DNA of 11,774 bases from Bacteroidales bacterium UBA2939 (GCA_002349055.1 DECD01000048.1:7675-19448), one strand, 5' to 3'; shown: positions 5,091 to 11,774, numbered from the stretch's first letter. Translations and numbers: made by a program. Notes: a model not told the origin generated them from the letters alone.

Positions 5091-6511
5091 TTCTCAATTT
5101 CTTTAGGGCCAAGTTCTTTCTTGGGTTTGCGGATGGGCGGCACATAGTCCATGCGGAACACCTTGCGGTGCGTCAGCAGAAGCACGGCCGAAAGCGCGGC
5201 ACCCAGCACGTCGCAGATGGCGCAAGCCTGCCACACGCCTGTCACGCCGTCGCCAGTGATATTATACACAATTCCAGGCAGGATGAGCGACAGCGGAATG
5301 AGGAAGATGACCTGGCGCGAGAGACTGGTGACGATGGAAATCCACGGCATGTCGATGCTCTGGAACAGCTGCGAGTTGGTCACCGTGAATGCTATCAACG
5401 GACAGAAAACCATCAGGTAGCGCAGCGCCGGAGCACCCATGTCAAGAATTTCGGGCTCGGAATTGAAGCATCCGATGATGGTGCGCGGGAAGATGAGCGC
5501 CAGCGCCGTGCCCACTGCGCCCACCATCAGACAGACATTCATGGTCAGCAGGTAGACCTGCCGCAGGCGGTCGTTGCGCCGCGCTCCGTAGTTGTAGCCC
5601 GCAATGGGCTGCATGGCCTGGCACAAGCCAAGCAACAGCATGAATATCAACCCCATGAACGAGTTGGCGGCACCATATACCGTCATAGTATCGTCGCCGC
5701 CATAGGCTATCAACTGGCGGTTCAACACCGCCACCACGGCAAAGGCTGCGAAATTCATCGAGAAAGGACTGATGCCGATAGCGAGGATATTCCTGAAAAT
5801 GTACAACTTGGGAGCCCAGGCGTGACGTTTGAAGCGGATGAAGGATTTGTGCTGCACGAAATGAAGCACTGCCACGGCGGCCGACGCACCCATCGAAAGG
5901 GTCGTGGCCCATGCCGCGCCCGCCATACCCCAGCCAAACTCATTGATAAACAGAAAGTCGAGGAAGATATTCATGGCCGCGCCACCCACCATAATCCACA
6001 TGGCTTTCATGGGGTAGCCCGACGAACGGATGAGACCTACCAGGTTGAATGTCAACGTCAAAAGAAACATTCCCGGCAACACAATGTACATGTACTCGCA
6101 GGCGGCCTCGAGTACCGACGACGACGCGCCGTCGGCAAAAAGGTTGATGATGGGGTGCATCCACAAGTAGCCTCCCGTTACGAAGATGAAACCGAAGAAG
6201 AACGTCAGCAACATACTGTTGCCCAATATCTTCTCGGCCCAGCGCACGTCCTTGCGTCCCAGCACGATGCTCATGCGGGCGCTCGAACCGGCACCCACCA
6301 GCGAGCCGAAGGCGTGGATGATATTCATCAGCGGGAACGTAATGGTCAACGCTGCCAGCAGCATCTTGCCGTCGCCTATGCTGTTACCCAAGAAGATACG
6401 GTCCACAATGTTGTATATCGACGTCACCACCTGGCTTGCCACCGCCGGCAGCGCATACTGCCAGAGGAGCTTGCCCATGGGCTTGGTCTCGAATTCGGTG
6501 ATATTGTCCAT
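5087..6511 (-). CDS. MATE family multidrug/Na+ efflux transporter
   Basis: A 474-residue inner-membrane exporter of the MATE family, which couples Na+ or H+ entry to efflux of cationic drugs or metabolites. About 12 hydrophobic segments in two homologous halves are visible. The N-terminal part has the typical GKLLWQYALPAVASQVVTSIYNIVDRIFLG, and further family-like stretches are AFGSLVGAGSSARMS and, in the second half, GLCQAMQPIAGYNYGARR, a well-conserved MATE signature. The C-terminus is a short basic tail ending KEIEN. I chose the ATG at 6509-6511 (MDNITEF) over one seven codons upstream because it gives the usual short N-terminus. It is the first gene of a minus-strand unit with murB, overlapping it by four bases. 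No perfect TAnnTTTG box lies upstream; the intergenic region instead holds a long inverted repeat. Substrate is unknown. Confidence 0.93.
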   Translation of the reverse strand: MDNITEFETKPMGKLLWQYALPAVASQVVTSIYNIVDRIFLGNSIGDGKMLLAALTITFPLMNIIHAFGSLVGAGSSARMSIVLGRKDVRWAEKILGNSMLLTFFFGFIFVTGGYLWMHPIINLFADGASSSVLEAACEYMYIVLPGMFLLTLTFNLVGLIRSSGYPMKAMWIMVGGAAMNIFLDFLFINEFGWGMAGAAWATTLSMGASAAVAVLHFVQHKSFIRFKRHAWAPKLYIFRNILAIGISPFSMNFAAFAVVAVLNRQLIAYGGDDTMTVYGAANSFMGLIFMLLLGLCQAMQPIAGYNYGARRNDRLRQVYLLTMNVCLMVGAVGTALALIFPRTIIGCFNSEPEILDMGAPALRYLMVFCPLIAFTVTNSQLFQSIDMPWISIVTSLSRQVIFLIPLSLILPGIVYNITGDGVTGVWQACAICDVLGAALSAVLLLTHRKVFRMDYVPPIRKPKKELGPKEIEN

Positions 6512-6580
6512 AATGTTAAAATTAACGTACAAAAAGGTTAAATATTGCCCCGGAACGGCAAAAAATCCGCTTAACGCTAA

Positions 6581-6686
6581 CTACCTAATAACCACCTACC
6601 AACGCCTTATCAACTCCTAACCAACTCCTACCATGGTAGGAGTTGGTAGGGTGTTGGTAGGGGGTTGATAGGAGTTTTGTAGGTCG
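6581..6686. repeat. Long inverted repeat of iterated 11-bp units with a perfect 28-bp palindromic core
   Basis: The centre lies between 6633 and 6634. CCAACTCCTACCA is followed directly by its reverse complement, and 6620-6647 is a perfect palindrome with CCATGG at the middle and no spacer. Pairing continues outward to about 6581/6686, with roughly 53 bp per arm and about a dozen mismatches or wobbles. Each arm is a run of about four degenerate 11-bp units related to CCTACCAACTC. It occupies the divergent region between the MATE gene and the beta-helix lipoprotein gene. The rest of 6512-6766 holds a small operator-like palindrome and no ORF or convincing consensus promoter. Confidence 0.8.
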
Positions 6687-6702
6687 AAAATATTTTTTCG
6701 AC
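6683..6702. promoter_or_regulatory. AT-rich 8-bp inverted repeat, possible operator
   Basis: GTCGAAAA (6683-6690) and TTTTCGAC (6695-6702) are perfect inverted repeats separated by TATT. It lies about 65 bp upstream of the lipoprotein start codon, partly within a degenerate TAnnTTTG-like context (TATTTTTT). It could be a binding site for a dimeric regulator; the evidence is symmetry only. Confidence 0.3.
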
Positions 6703-6766
6703 AGCAGCGAAAGTTTTGGCACCCTTGCCGTACTTAATGTTGTATACAAATAATAATAGACGATAC

Positions 6767-8470
6767 ATGAAACGAATCATTCTCAGTCTCTTGTCGCTGG
6801 CGCTGGTGTTTGCGGCATGCAGCAAAGACGACATCACCACCGTCAGCGACACCACAAGCGGTGCCACCAGCGGTGGCTCGAGCGAACCCGACACCAACGT
6901 CACCGCCGACTACGACCGCACGGTGGCCATAGTCTTTTCCTCCTCGGGAGCGGCAACAGTCAGTGGCACAGGCGACAACCTCAGTGCCACCATCAGCGGC
7001 AACGACGTCACCATCCGCAACAGCGGCGACGAGAAGGTGATGTACAACCTCTCGGGCTCGACCACCGACGGATTCCTGAAGATATACAGTGGCAGGAAGC
7101 AGGGCATCACTCTCAACAGCGTGAGTATCACCAACTCGCGCGGAGCCGCCATCAATGTGCAGGGCCTCGAAGAGACTCCCAACAAGGGCAAGCGCGTCGA
7201 CCTCGTTGTGAACGGCAGCAGCACCCTGGCCGACGGCACCACCTACAGCCTCACGCCCGACAGCGAGGACGAGAAGGCCGTCGTGTTCAGTGAGGGCCAG
7301 ATTGTTGTGAGCGGCAACGGCACGCTGACCGTCAACGCCACCGGCAAGGCCGGCATCACGAGCGACGACTGGCTGCAATTCCTCGCAGGCCCGACGGTGA
7401 AGGTCTCCGCCTCGGCGGGCAACGGCGTGCGCGGCAAAGACTACATCATTGTCAGCGGCGGAACACTGGATATCAGCGTCTCGGCCAACGGCAAGAAAGG
7501 CATGAGCAGCGACTCGCTGGTGCGCTTCGACGGTGGCCAGACCACCATCAAGATGACGGGCAACACCGTGGTGGAGAGCGGCGACACCAACCGCAGCAAC
7601 GGTGTCAAGGCCGACCAGCTGTTTGAGATGAACGCCGGCAGCCTGACCATCACCAACAGCGGCACCGGCGGCAAGGGCATCAGCTGCGACGGCAAGGGCT
7701 ACTTCCGCGGCGGCATCGTCGACATCACCGTCACGGGCAACAACTTCGGCTCCACGAGCGGCGGCGGCCATGGTCCCGGTGGCGGCGGTCACGGTCCCGG
7801 CGGTGGCAGCAGCAGCGACAACAGCGTGGGTGCCAAGGGCATCAAGTGCGACGTTGACATCGAGATTTCGGGCGGCATCATCTCCGTCAAGGCCAGCAAA
7901 CACGAGGGCATCGAAACCAAAGGCACGCTGACCGTCACGGGCGGCGAGGTCTACAGCCAATCGTCTGACGACGCCATCAACTCGGCATCCACCATGACCA
8001 TCAGCGGCGGCATGGTCTGCGCCTATTCCACTGGCAACGACGGCCTTGACGCCAACGGCAACATCTACATCCAGGGCGGCATGGTCTACGCCATAGGCGC
8101 CAGCAACCCCGAGGTGGCCATCGACGCTAACACCGAGGGTGGGTATAAACTCTACGTCCAGGGCGGCACCATCATCGCCATCGGCAGCCTGGAGAACGGC
8201 GCACAGCTGTCGCAAGCTTGCTACCAAGCCTCGTCGTGGACCAAAAACGCCTGGTACTCAATAACCGTGGACGGCAACACCTACGCCTTCAAGACCCCCG
8301 CCAGCGGCGGTACAAAGCTGGTGGTGTCGGGTGCCGAGCGGCCCACCGTGAAGAAGAGCGTCACCGCCGAGGGCGGCACCTCGCGCTTCAACGGCATGCT
8401 GCTCGAAGAACCCGAGGTGAGCGGCGGTACCGAGGTCACACTCAGCAACTACAGCAGCGGAGGATGGTAG
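6767..8470 (+). CDS. Carbohydrate-binding beta-helix lipoprotein (DUF4353/Cthe_2159-like)
   Basis: A 567-residue surface or periplasmic lipoprotein. The signal has lipobox FAAC (Cys18) followed by SKDD; this fixes the start at 6767 rather than an in-frame ATG 17 codons earlier. A Ser/Thr/Gly-rich linker (20-45) leads into a repetitive right-handed beta-helix: rungs such as ISGNDVTIRNSG, VSGGTLDISVSANGKKGMSS, ISGGIISVKASKHEGIETKG, VTGGEVYSQSSDDAINSAS and IQGGMVYAIG recur with G-G-x-[VIL] turns and acidic loops. This pattern is that of the Cthe_2159 family, whose founding member binds acidic polysaccharide with calcium. A Gly-His-Pro loop (332-347, two GGHGPGG copies) sits mid-protein. A non-helical C-terminal domain follows (about 480-567; NAWYSITVDGNTYAFKTPASG). 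The DUF2490 gene starts 3 bp after its stop. The ligand is unknown. Confidence 0.85.
   Translation: MKRIILSLLSLALVFAACSKDDITTVSDTTSGATSGGSSEPDTNVTADYDRTVAIVFSSSGAATVSGTGDNLSATISGNDVTIRNSGDEKVMYNLSGSTTDGFLKIYSGRKQGITLNSVSITNSRGAAINVQGLEETPNKGKRVDLVVNGSSTLADGTTYSLTPDSEDEKAVVFSEGQIVVSGNGTLTVNATGKAGITSDDWLQFLAGPTVKVSASAGNGVRGKDYIIVSGGTLDISVSANGKKGMSSDSLVRFDGGQTTIKMTGNTVVESGDTNRSNGVKADQLFEMNAGSLTITNSGTGGKGISCDGKGYFRGGIVDITVTGNNFGSTSGGGHGPGGGGHGPGGGSSSDNSVGAKGIKCDVDIEISGGIISVKASKHEGIETKGTLTVTGGEVYSQSSDDAINSASTMTISGGMVCAYSTGNDGLDANGNIYIQGGMVYAIGASNPEVAIDANTEGGYKLYVQGGTIIAIGSLENGAQLSQACYQASSWTKNAWYSITVDGNTYAFKTPASGGTKLVVSGAERPTVKKSVTAEGGTSRFNGMLLEEPEVSGGTEVTLSNYSSGGW
7765..7806 (+). repeat. Tandem 21-bp repeat encoding the GGHGPGG loop
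   Basis: Two adjacent 21-bp copies differing at a few third positions encode GHGPGGG twice within residues 332-347 of the beta-helix lipoprotein. Glycine-rich His/Pro loops of this kind occur as variable insertions in this family. Copy number may vary between strains. Confidence 0.6.
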
Positions 8471-8472
8471 AG

Positions 8473-9297
8473 ATGAAGAAGATTGTCATCATAGGATTGA
8501 TATGCCTGATGGGCAGCGCGATGGCCCAGACCTCGGTGACGGAAGACGCCGAGGTTGGCGGCCGCCTGTCGCTCGGCATAAACAAAAAGATTGTCAAAGG
8601 GCTGCATGTCAGCCTCGAAGAGGAGGTTCGTTTCGACAACAACTTCGCCTCTTTCGACCGCTTCCATACCACCCTGGCGGTACACTACAAGGTCCTCCCC
8701 TACCTCAAGGTGGGACTGGGCTACGCGCTGATTAACAGCTACGACGCCACCGATGCCAAGTTCAACACGCCGCGCCACCGCCTGTTTGTCGACGTCATGG
8801 GCAGCTACCGCTTCGGCGACTGGTCCCTCTCGTTGCGCGAACGCCTGCAAACGACCCACCGCACCGACTCGTTCAACGAATGGCAGAACCCGCAGAACAC
8901 ATGGATGCTGAAGAGCCGCCTGAAGCTGACCTACAAGGGGTTCCGACGCTGGGAGCCCTACGGCAGCTTCGAGTTGCGCAACACCCTCAACGCGCCGGTC
9001 ATCAATGCCACCTACAACGAGGCCACCGACACATGGCTCACCCCTTCAGGCTCGACCACCGGCGAGGCCGGATGGTTCATCGAAGGGTTCAACGGTGTGT
9101 ATGTCAACCGTCTGCGCGGTATGCTGGGTGTCAGCTACCGTCTCGACCGCAGCAGTACCCTTGAGGTCTACCTCATTGCCGACTACACTATGGAGAAGGA
9201 GTTGGATGCCAACGCCAAAGGCACCAAGCTCAAATCCTACAGCATCGCGAAAGGATTTAACGGCTGGGTGGGCGCCAGCTACAGTTACACGTTCTAG
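8473..9297 (+). CDS. DUF2490-type outer-membrane beta-barrel protein
   Basis: The 274-residue product begins with a Sec signal peptide (MKKIVIIGLICLMGSAMA, cleavage before Gln19) and then consists of alternating amphipathic beta-strands: GGRLSLGINKKIVKGLHVSLEEEVRF, FHTTLAVHYKVLPYLKVGLGYAL, HRLFVDVMGSYRFGDWSLSLRERLQ, WMLKSRLKLTYKGF. The C-terminus, WVGASYSYTF, ends in Phe as expected for a Bam-assembled outer-membrane barrel. This layout, including the RERLQ strand and an R-x-K-L-x-Y strand, matches DUF2490 proteins of Bacteroidota, whose role is unknown. ATG 8473 is chosen because it places the signal peptide correctly; an ATG at 8464 overlaps the upstream stop and would add three residues. 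It follows the beta-helix lipoprotein with almost no gap, so the two are surely one transcript and may act together at the outer membrane. Confidence 0.85.
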   Translation: MKKIVIIGLICLMGSAMAQTSVTEDAEVGGRLSLGINKKIVKGLHVSLEEEVRFDNNFASFDRFHTTLAVHYKVLPYLKVGLGYALINSYDATDAKFNTPRHRLFVDVMGSYRFGDWSLSLRERLQTTHRTDSFNEWQNPQNTWMLKSRLKLTYKGFRRWEPYGSFELRNTLNAPVINATYNEATDTWLTPSGSTTGEAGWFIEGFNGVYVNRLRGMLGVSYRLDRSSTLEVYLIADYTMEKELDANAKGTKLKSYSIAKGFNGWVGASYSYTF

Positions 9298-9303
9298 GAC
9301 ATA

Positions 9304-9339
9304 AAAAAAAGCGGCACCCGAATGGGTGCCGCTTTTTTT
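9304..9339. terminator. Strong bidirectional intrinsic terminator
   Basis: GCGGCACCC (9311-9319) pairs with GGGTGCCGC (9324-9332) around loop GAAT, flanked by a run of eight A and a run of seven T. It is a canonical terminator in both directions: for the DUF2490 gene on the plus strand and the M20 amidohydrolase gene on the minus strand, whose TAA stop (9338-9340) overlaps the T-run. Confidence 0.95.
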
Positions 9340-10543
9340 ACTGTTTGATTCTGTTTTTCAGCGCCATGAGGGCGTTGTAGGCTATCAACCCGTTGGCCAG
9401 CTCGAGACTGCGCTCGTCGACGATGAGGTTGGGGCGGTGGAGGTTGCTGAAGGGGGTGCCGGGCTCGTGGATGCCGATGCGGAAATAGCAGGCCGGTATC
9501 TTTTGTGCGAAGAAGGCGAAGTCCTCGGCCGTCATGCGAAGGTCGAGCCACTCGACGTTCCCCTCGCCAACATAGGCGCAGGCGTTGTCGTGTACCTGCT
9601 GCGTGCAGGCGTCGTCGTTGAAGACGTAGGGGTATCCATAGTCGATGAAGAGGTCGCATTCGGCACCCATGGCCTCGGCCACGCCGGTGCTTATCTTGCG
9701 AATCTTCTCGTGGGCCTCGAGGCGCCACTTCTCGTCGAAGGTGCGGATGATGCCCTCCATCTTCACCGTATCGGGGATGATGTTGGTGCGGCCACCCACC
9801 TCCTGAATCTTGCCGATGGTGAGCACCGTGGGCATCATGGGGGCGGCGTTGCGGGAGACCACCTGTTGCAGGGCGATGACGATATGGCTGGCCACCACGA
9901 TGGGATCGACACTGAGGTGCGGCGTGGCACCGTGGCCACCAAGGCCCTTGACGGTCCAGTACAGCTCGTCGGTCGAGGCCATGTACTTGCCCTTGCGCAT
10001 ACCCACCTTGCCGCAGTCCATCTCCGGCAGGCAGTGGAAGGAATAGATTTCGTTGGGCATTACCTCGTCGAAGAGGCCGTCCTCCATCATCATGCGGGCG
10101 CCGCCGGGGTATTTCTCCTCGCTGGGTTCAAAGATGAACATCAGCGTGCCGCTGAACTGGTCTTTCAGCTGCATCAATATCTTGATGGCGCCAAGGAGCG
10201 AGCAGGTATGCATATCGTGCCCGCAGGCATGCATCACGCCAGGCTTTTCACTGGCAAACGGCAAGCCCGTGCACTCGGTGATAGGCAGTGCGTCGTAGTC
10301 GGAGCGAAGGGCGACACAGTAGCTGTCGGGGTCTTTGCCGCGAAGCAAAGCCATGGTTCCCGTCTTACCAATTCCGGTCTTGGGTTTCAGACCCATGGCA
10401 CGAAGCCTCTCGGCCACGAACTCCATGGTGCCGTACTCCTCCTGCGAGAGGTCGGGGTGACGGTGCATCCACCGCCGCCACTCTATCACCTCCTCGCGCT
10501 GCGCATGCGCCAGCTGCTTGATTCTGTCTATCAGGTTTTCCAT
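9338..10543 (-). CDS. M20D family metallo-amidohydrolase (N-acyl-amino acid/hippurate hydrolase-like)
   Basis: A 401-residue cytosolic zinc hydrolase of peptidase family M20, subfamily D, which removes acyl groups from N-acyl amino acids, hippurate or related conjugates. Metal ligands and catalytic residues are in place: Cys107 and His109 in MHACGHDMHT, Glu142-Glu143 in FEPSEEKYPGGA, His170 in SFHCLP, and His369 near the C-terminus in FSNLHRP. His204 in GLGGHGATPH lies in the dimerisation (lid) domain and completes the active site across the dimer. TAEDFAFF (338-345) and GGRTNIIP (250-257) are also family signatures. Length is typical (about 390-400). There is no signal peptide. The start is ATG 10541-10543. 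It lies 50 bp downstream of a 59-aa gene and a fimbrillin-like gene on the same strand; no strong promoter is seen in between, so co-transcription is possible. Exact substrate cannot be told from sequence. Confidence 0.94.
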   Translation of the reverse strand: MENLIDRIKQLAHAQREEVIEWRRWMHRHPDLSQEEYGTMEFVAERLRAMGLKPKTGIGKTGTMALLRGKDPDSYCVALRSDYDALPITECTGLPFASEKPGVMHACGHDMHTCSLLGAIKILMQLKDQFSGTLMFIFEPSEEKYPGGARMMMEDGLFDEVMPNEIYSFHCLPEMDCGKVGMRKGKYMASTDELYWTVKGLGGHGATPHLSVDPIVVASHIVIALQQVVSRNAAPMMPTVLTIGKIQEVGGRTNIIPDTVKMEGIIRTFDEKWRLEAHEKIRKISTGVAEAMGAECDLFIDYGYPYVFNDDACTQQVHDNACAYVGEGNVEWLDLRMTAEDFAFFAQKIPACYFRIGIHEPGTPFSNLHRPNLIVDERSLELANGLIAYNALMALKNRIKQ

Positions 10544-10593
10544 CGTCTATCGTTTTCTATCTCCTTAACGCGGAAACTCCACTTTTATTGTAC

Positions 10594-10773
10594 CTAGTCG
10601 TTAGTCCAGCCAGCACCGCTGTAGTTGTCTACCTGCCAGGTCTCCTGACCATCGTCGTCACCATCTTCCTCGCCCAAACACAGGCCGAGAAAATCGCCGC
10701 TGGCGGCATAACCAAGTTCTGCATTGACAGTGAACTCCGTCATTTCGGGAGCAATGTATTCTTTCTTCTTCAT
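10594..10773 (-). CDS. Small acidic protein of 59 aa downstream of fimbrillin-like gene
   Basis: A short ORF from ATG 10771-10773 to TAG 10594-10596. The product begins MKKKEYIAPEMTEFTVNAEL, continues with GYAASGDFLG, then a very acidic segment (GEEDGDDDGQE) and an aromatic tail ending SGAGWTND. The pattern of a basic start, YI-x-PE, an amphipathic strand, a small-residue AASG site and a variable acidic end resembles short orphan proteins common in Bacteroidales next to fimbrillin or Mfa-like lipoprotein genes; that comparison is from memory. It has no Sec signal or membrane segment. It starts 33 bp after the fimbrillin-like stop, on the same strand, and a 15-bp direct repeat spans the gap. 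Possible roles are a peptide precursor, a surface subunit or a partner of the lipoprotein. The coding call rests on position, codon use and the recognisable N-terminus. Confidence 0.72.
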   Translation of the reverse strand: MKKKEYIAPEMTEFTVNAELGYAASGDFLGLCLGEEDGDDDGQETWQVDNYSGAGWTND

Positions 10774-10774
10774 C

Positions 10775-10809
10775 GTTGTATTGAGTTTAAAATAGTTGTA
10801 TTAAGTTTA
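10775..10809. repeat. Near-perfect 15-bp direct repeat at the fimbrillin/small-ORF junction
   Basis: GTTGTATTGAGTTTA (10775-10789) and GTTGTATTAAGTTTA (10795-10809) match at 14 of 15 positions with a 20-bp period. The second copy contains the stop codon of the fimbrillin-like gene, and the first lies directly upstream of the small ORF's start codon on the minus strand. It looks like a local tandem duplication. Confidence 0.55.
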
Positions 10810-11715
10810 CTGAACCTGCACCGTTGGGAGGTACAGCATGTGGTTGCGCTGAACCGTGACATCGGAGATGCGCCTGGAGCAGTAGTTACGGCCCCAATCA
10901 TTATAGTTAGCATCCGTCGGATGACGCTTTGTTGCACGATGGAGCACCAGCTTGAAGTCGGTGTGCTCCGTGGGAGGCACCGGCAGGTAGACCCGCAGGG
11001 TGCCGCCCGGCGCTATCACGGGGATTCCATAAGCCGGACTGTTCCCTTCATAATCTTCCAGATAATAGGTCCATGAGTTCGACGTACCATCGCACTCGAC
11101 AATAAGATTTTCCCCATCACACGGCCTGCAACTCAGACTCTCCTCTGGTTCATCGGGATAGAGGGCATACTCTCCGCCGTTCTTGAAGGCCTGAAGTTCC
11201 ACCGAGTAGAGAACAAAATTCGAGTCACTGGTATTCTCCATTGTGACAACCAGTGCACCTGTGACGTGCCTGAACACAAGATTTTGGGCTTCAATTACGC
11301 CGTATGCCACCATCGGGAATTTTACATTCACCGTCCCGTCGTCATAGAAAGTGTGTTGTCCAAAACTACCGTTTTTGAAAAAAACATTGTTGAGATTCAT
11401 CTCAACTTCAGCACTAGCGGGATATGCTGCCGTAAAGTCACAGTTGGGCTGGAAATCTGCTATATAGAAGTAGCTATCCTCATTCTCCTCTCCCCACTTT
11501 ACAATCTCATACTCGCCACCCGGCTCGAGTTTAACTCTCTCGCCTTCAACCCAGCTGTTGCGGGTGATGTCGGAGGGGTCAATCAGCGATTTCATTCCAT
11601 CCATGCTCTCCTCCACGATGCGGACACCGGGCGCCTTGTCTTCTTTGCCGCAGCCCGCGGCCAAAATCACCGCCAAGAGGGAGACGGCACCCCATTTCAG
11701 TCTTGTTTTTATCAT
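10807..11715 (-). CDS. Fimbrillin-family (FimA/Mfa-like) surface lipoprotein
   Basis: A 302-residue lipoprotein: MIKTRLKWGA start, hydrophobic core, lipobox LAAGC (Cys22), then GKEDKAPG. The lipobox fixes ATG 11713-11715; a longer in-frame start at 11763 would add 16 polar residues before the signal. The mature protein follows the Bacteroidota fimbrillin plan: an early NSWVEGERVKL strand, FTAAYPAS (residues about 95-102), KFPMVAYG, then FRHVTGALVVTMENTSDSNFVLYSVELQA, and a late APGGTLRVYLPVPPTEHTDFKLVLH. These correspond to the two transthyretin-like beta-sandwich domains of FimA/Mfa1-type pilins and anchor-like subunits. The protein ends YLPTVQVQ without a clear extra donor strand. It is the first gene of a minus-strand run with the 59-aa ORF and probably the amidohydrolase. 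No TAnnTTTG box is seen in the 59 bp available upstream. A role as pilin or anchor is inferred. Confidence 0.82.
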   Translation of the reverse strand: MIKTRLKWGAVSLLAVILAAGCGKEDKAPGVRIVEESMDGMKSLIDPSDITRNSWVEGERVKLEPGGEYEIVKWGEENEDSYFYIADFQPNCDFTAAYPASAEVEMNLNNVFFKNGSFGQHTFYDDGTVNVKFPMVAYGVIEAQNLVFRHVTGALVVTMENTSDSNFVLYSVELQAFKNGGEYALYPDEPEESLSCRPCDGENLIVECDGTSNSWTYYLEDYEGNSPAYGIPVIAPGGTLRVYLPVPPTEHTDFKLVLHRATKRHPTDANYNDWGRNYCSRRISDVTVQRNHMLYLPTVQVQ

Positions 11716-11774
11716 TGTAGTATATGTTTTAGTATCATATTTCAACCACTTAGAAAAACTCACCCTCTTCTTTT

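Noticed and set aside
6511..6540. Possible MATE promoter (minus-strand TAACCTTTTTG)
   Set aside because: TA and TTTG are too far apart for TAnnTTTG and there is no -33 at the right distance.
5066..6541. A 491-codon open frame on the plus strand covering the whole MATE gene
   Set aside because: It is antisense to a clear MATE transporter, is rich in His, Arg and Gln with no domain, and is explained by the strong third-position GC bias of the real gene.
6581..6686. The repeat units as a CRISPR array
   Set aside because: Units are 11 bp, contiguous, degenerate and arranged as an inverted repeat, with no unique spacers or cas genes.
6734..8227. A 497-codon open frame on the minus strand opposite the beta-helix lipoprotein
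   Set aside because: Its composition is Ala/Val/Asp/Gly repeats mirroring the beta-helix repeats; there is no start signal or recognisable motif.
9326..10597. A 423-codon plus-strand frame opposite the amidohydrolase
   Set aside because: It is antisense to a gene with all M20 motifs and reads through a terminator; composition is shadow-like.

Overview
The window looks like a chromosomal segment of a Bacteroidota bacterium, most likely order Bacteroidales (Prevotella-like or a related gut or rumen lineage). Evidence: promoters of the TTTG-N19-TAnnTTTG type, AT-rich leaders without Shine-Dalgarno sites, lipoproteins with a Cys followed by S/G-K-D/E, a fimbrillin-family surface lipoprotein, and a DUF2490 outer-membrane protein. 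Coding DNA is GC-rich with strong third-position bias, which produces very long antisense shadow frames. There is no tRNA, rRNA, CRISPR array, transposase or phage gene, so this is ordinary chromosome with several interesting non-coding parts.

Layout. (1) 1-1978: a lipoprotein glutathione peroxidase (minus, cut by the window edge) and an exported bleomycin-hydrolase-like C1 peptidase (plus) diverge from overlapping promoters. A REP-like hairpin pair and a two-way terminator follow. (2) 2120-2891: an AT-rich lipocalin-like lipoprotein with a hairpin leader and, upstream of it, a strong minus-strand promoter driving a roughly 190-nt rod-shaped non-coding RNA that ends in its own terminator. I read this as a probable 6S-type RNA. 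(3) 2892-3356: a small cytosolic protein of unknown function with its own promoter. (4) 6511 down to 3378: a minus-strand unit with a MATE exporter, murB (TTG start overlapping the MATE stop) and an uncharacterised cytosolic protein; a 60-bp imperfect palindrome lies between the last two. (5) 6512-6766: the divergent intergenic region holding a roughly 106-bp inverted repeat built of 11-bp units. (6) 6767-9297: a beta-helix carbohydrate-binding lipoprotein (DUF4353/Cthe_2159-like) and a DUF2490 outer-membrane barrel, ended by a strong two-way terminator. (7) 11715 down to 9338: a fimbrillin-like lipoprotein, a 59-aa small protein, and an M20D amidohydrolase.

Functionally the window mixes envelope and surface genes (MurB, fimbrillin, beta-helix lipoprotein, outer-membrane barrel), peptide and acyl-amino-acid breakdown (C1 peptidase, M20 amidohydrolase) and stress or efflux functions (GPx, MATE). 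The items most worth follow-up are the 6S-like RNA, the iterated inverted repeat, simple-repeat tracts inside murB, and the small protein next to the fimbrillin gene.
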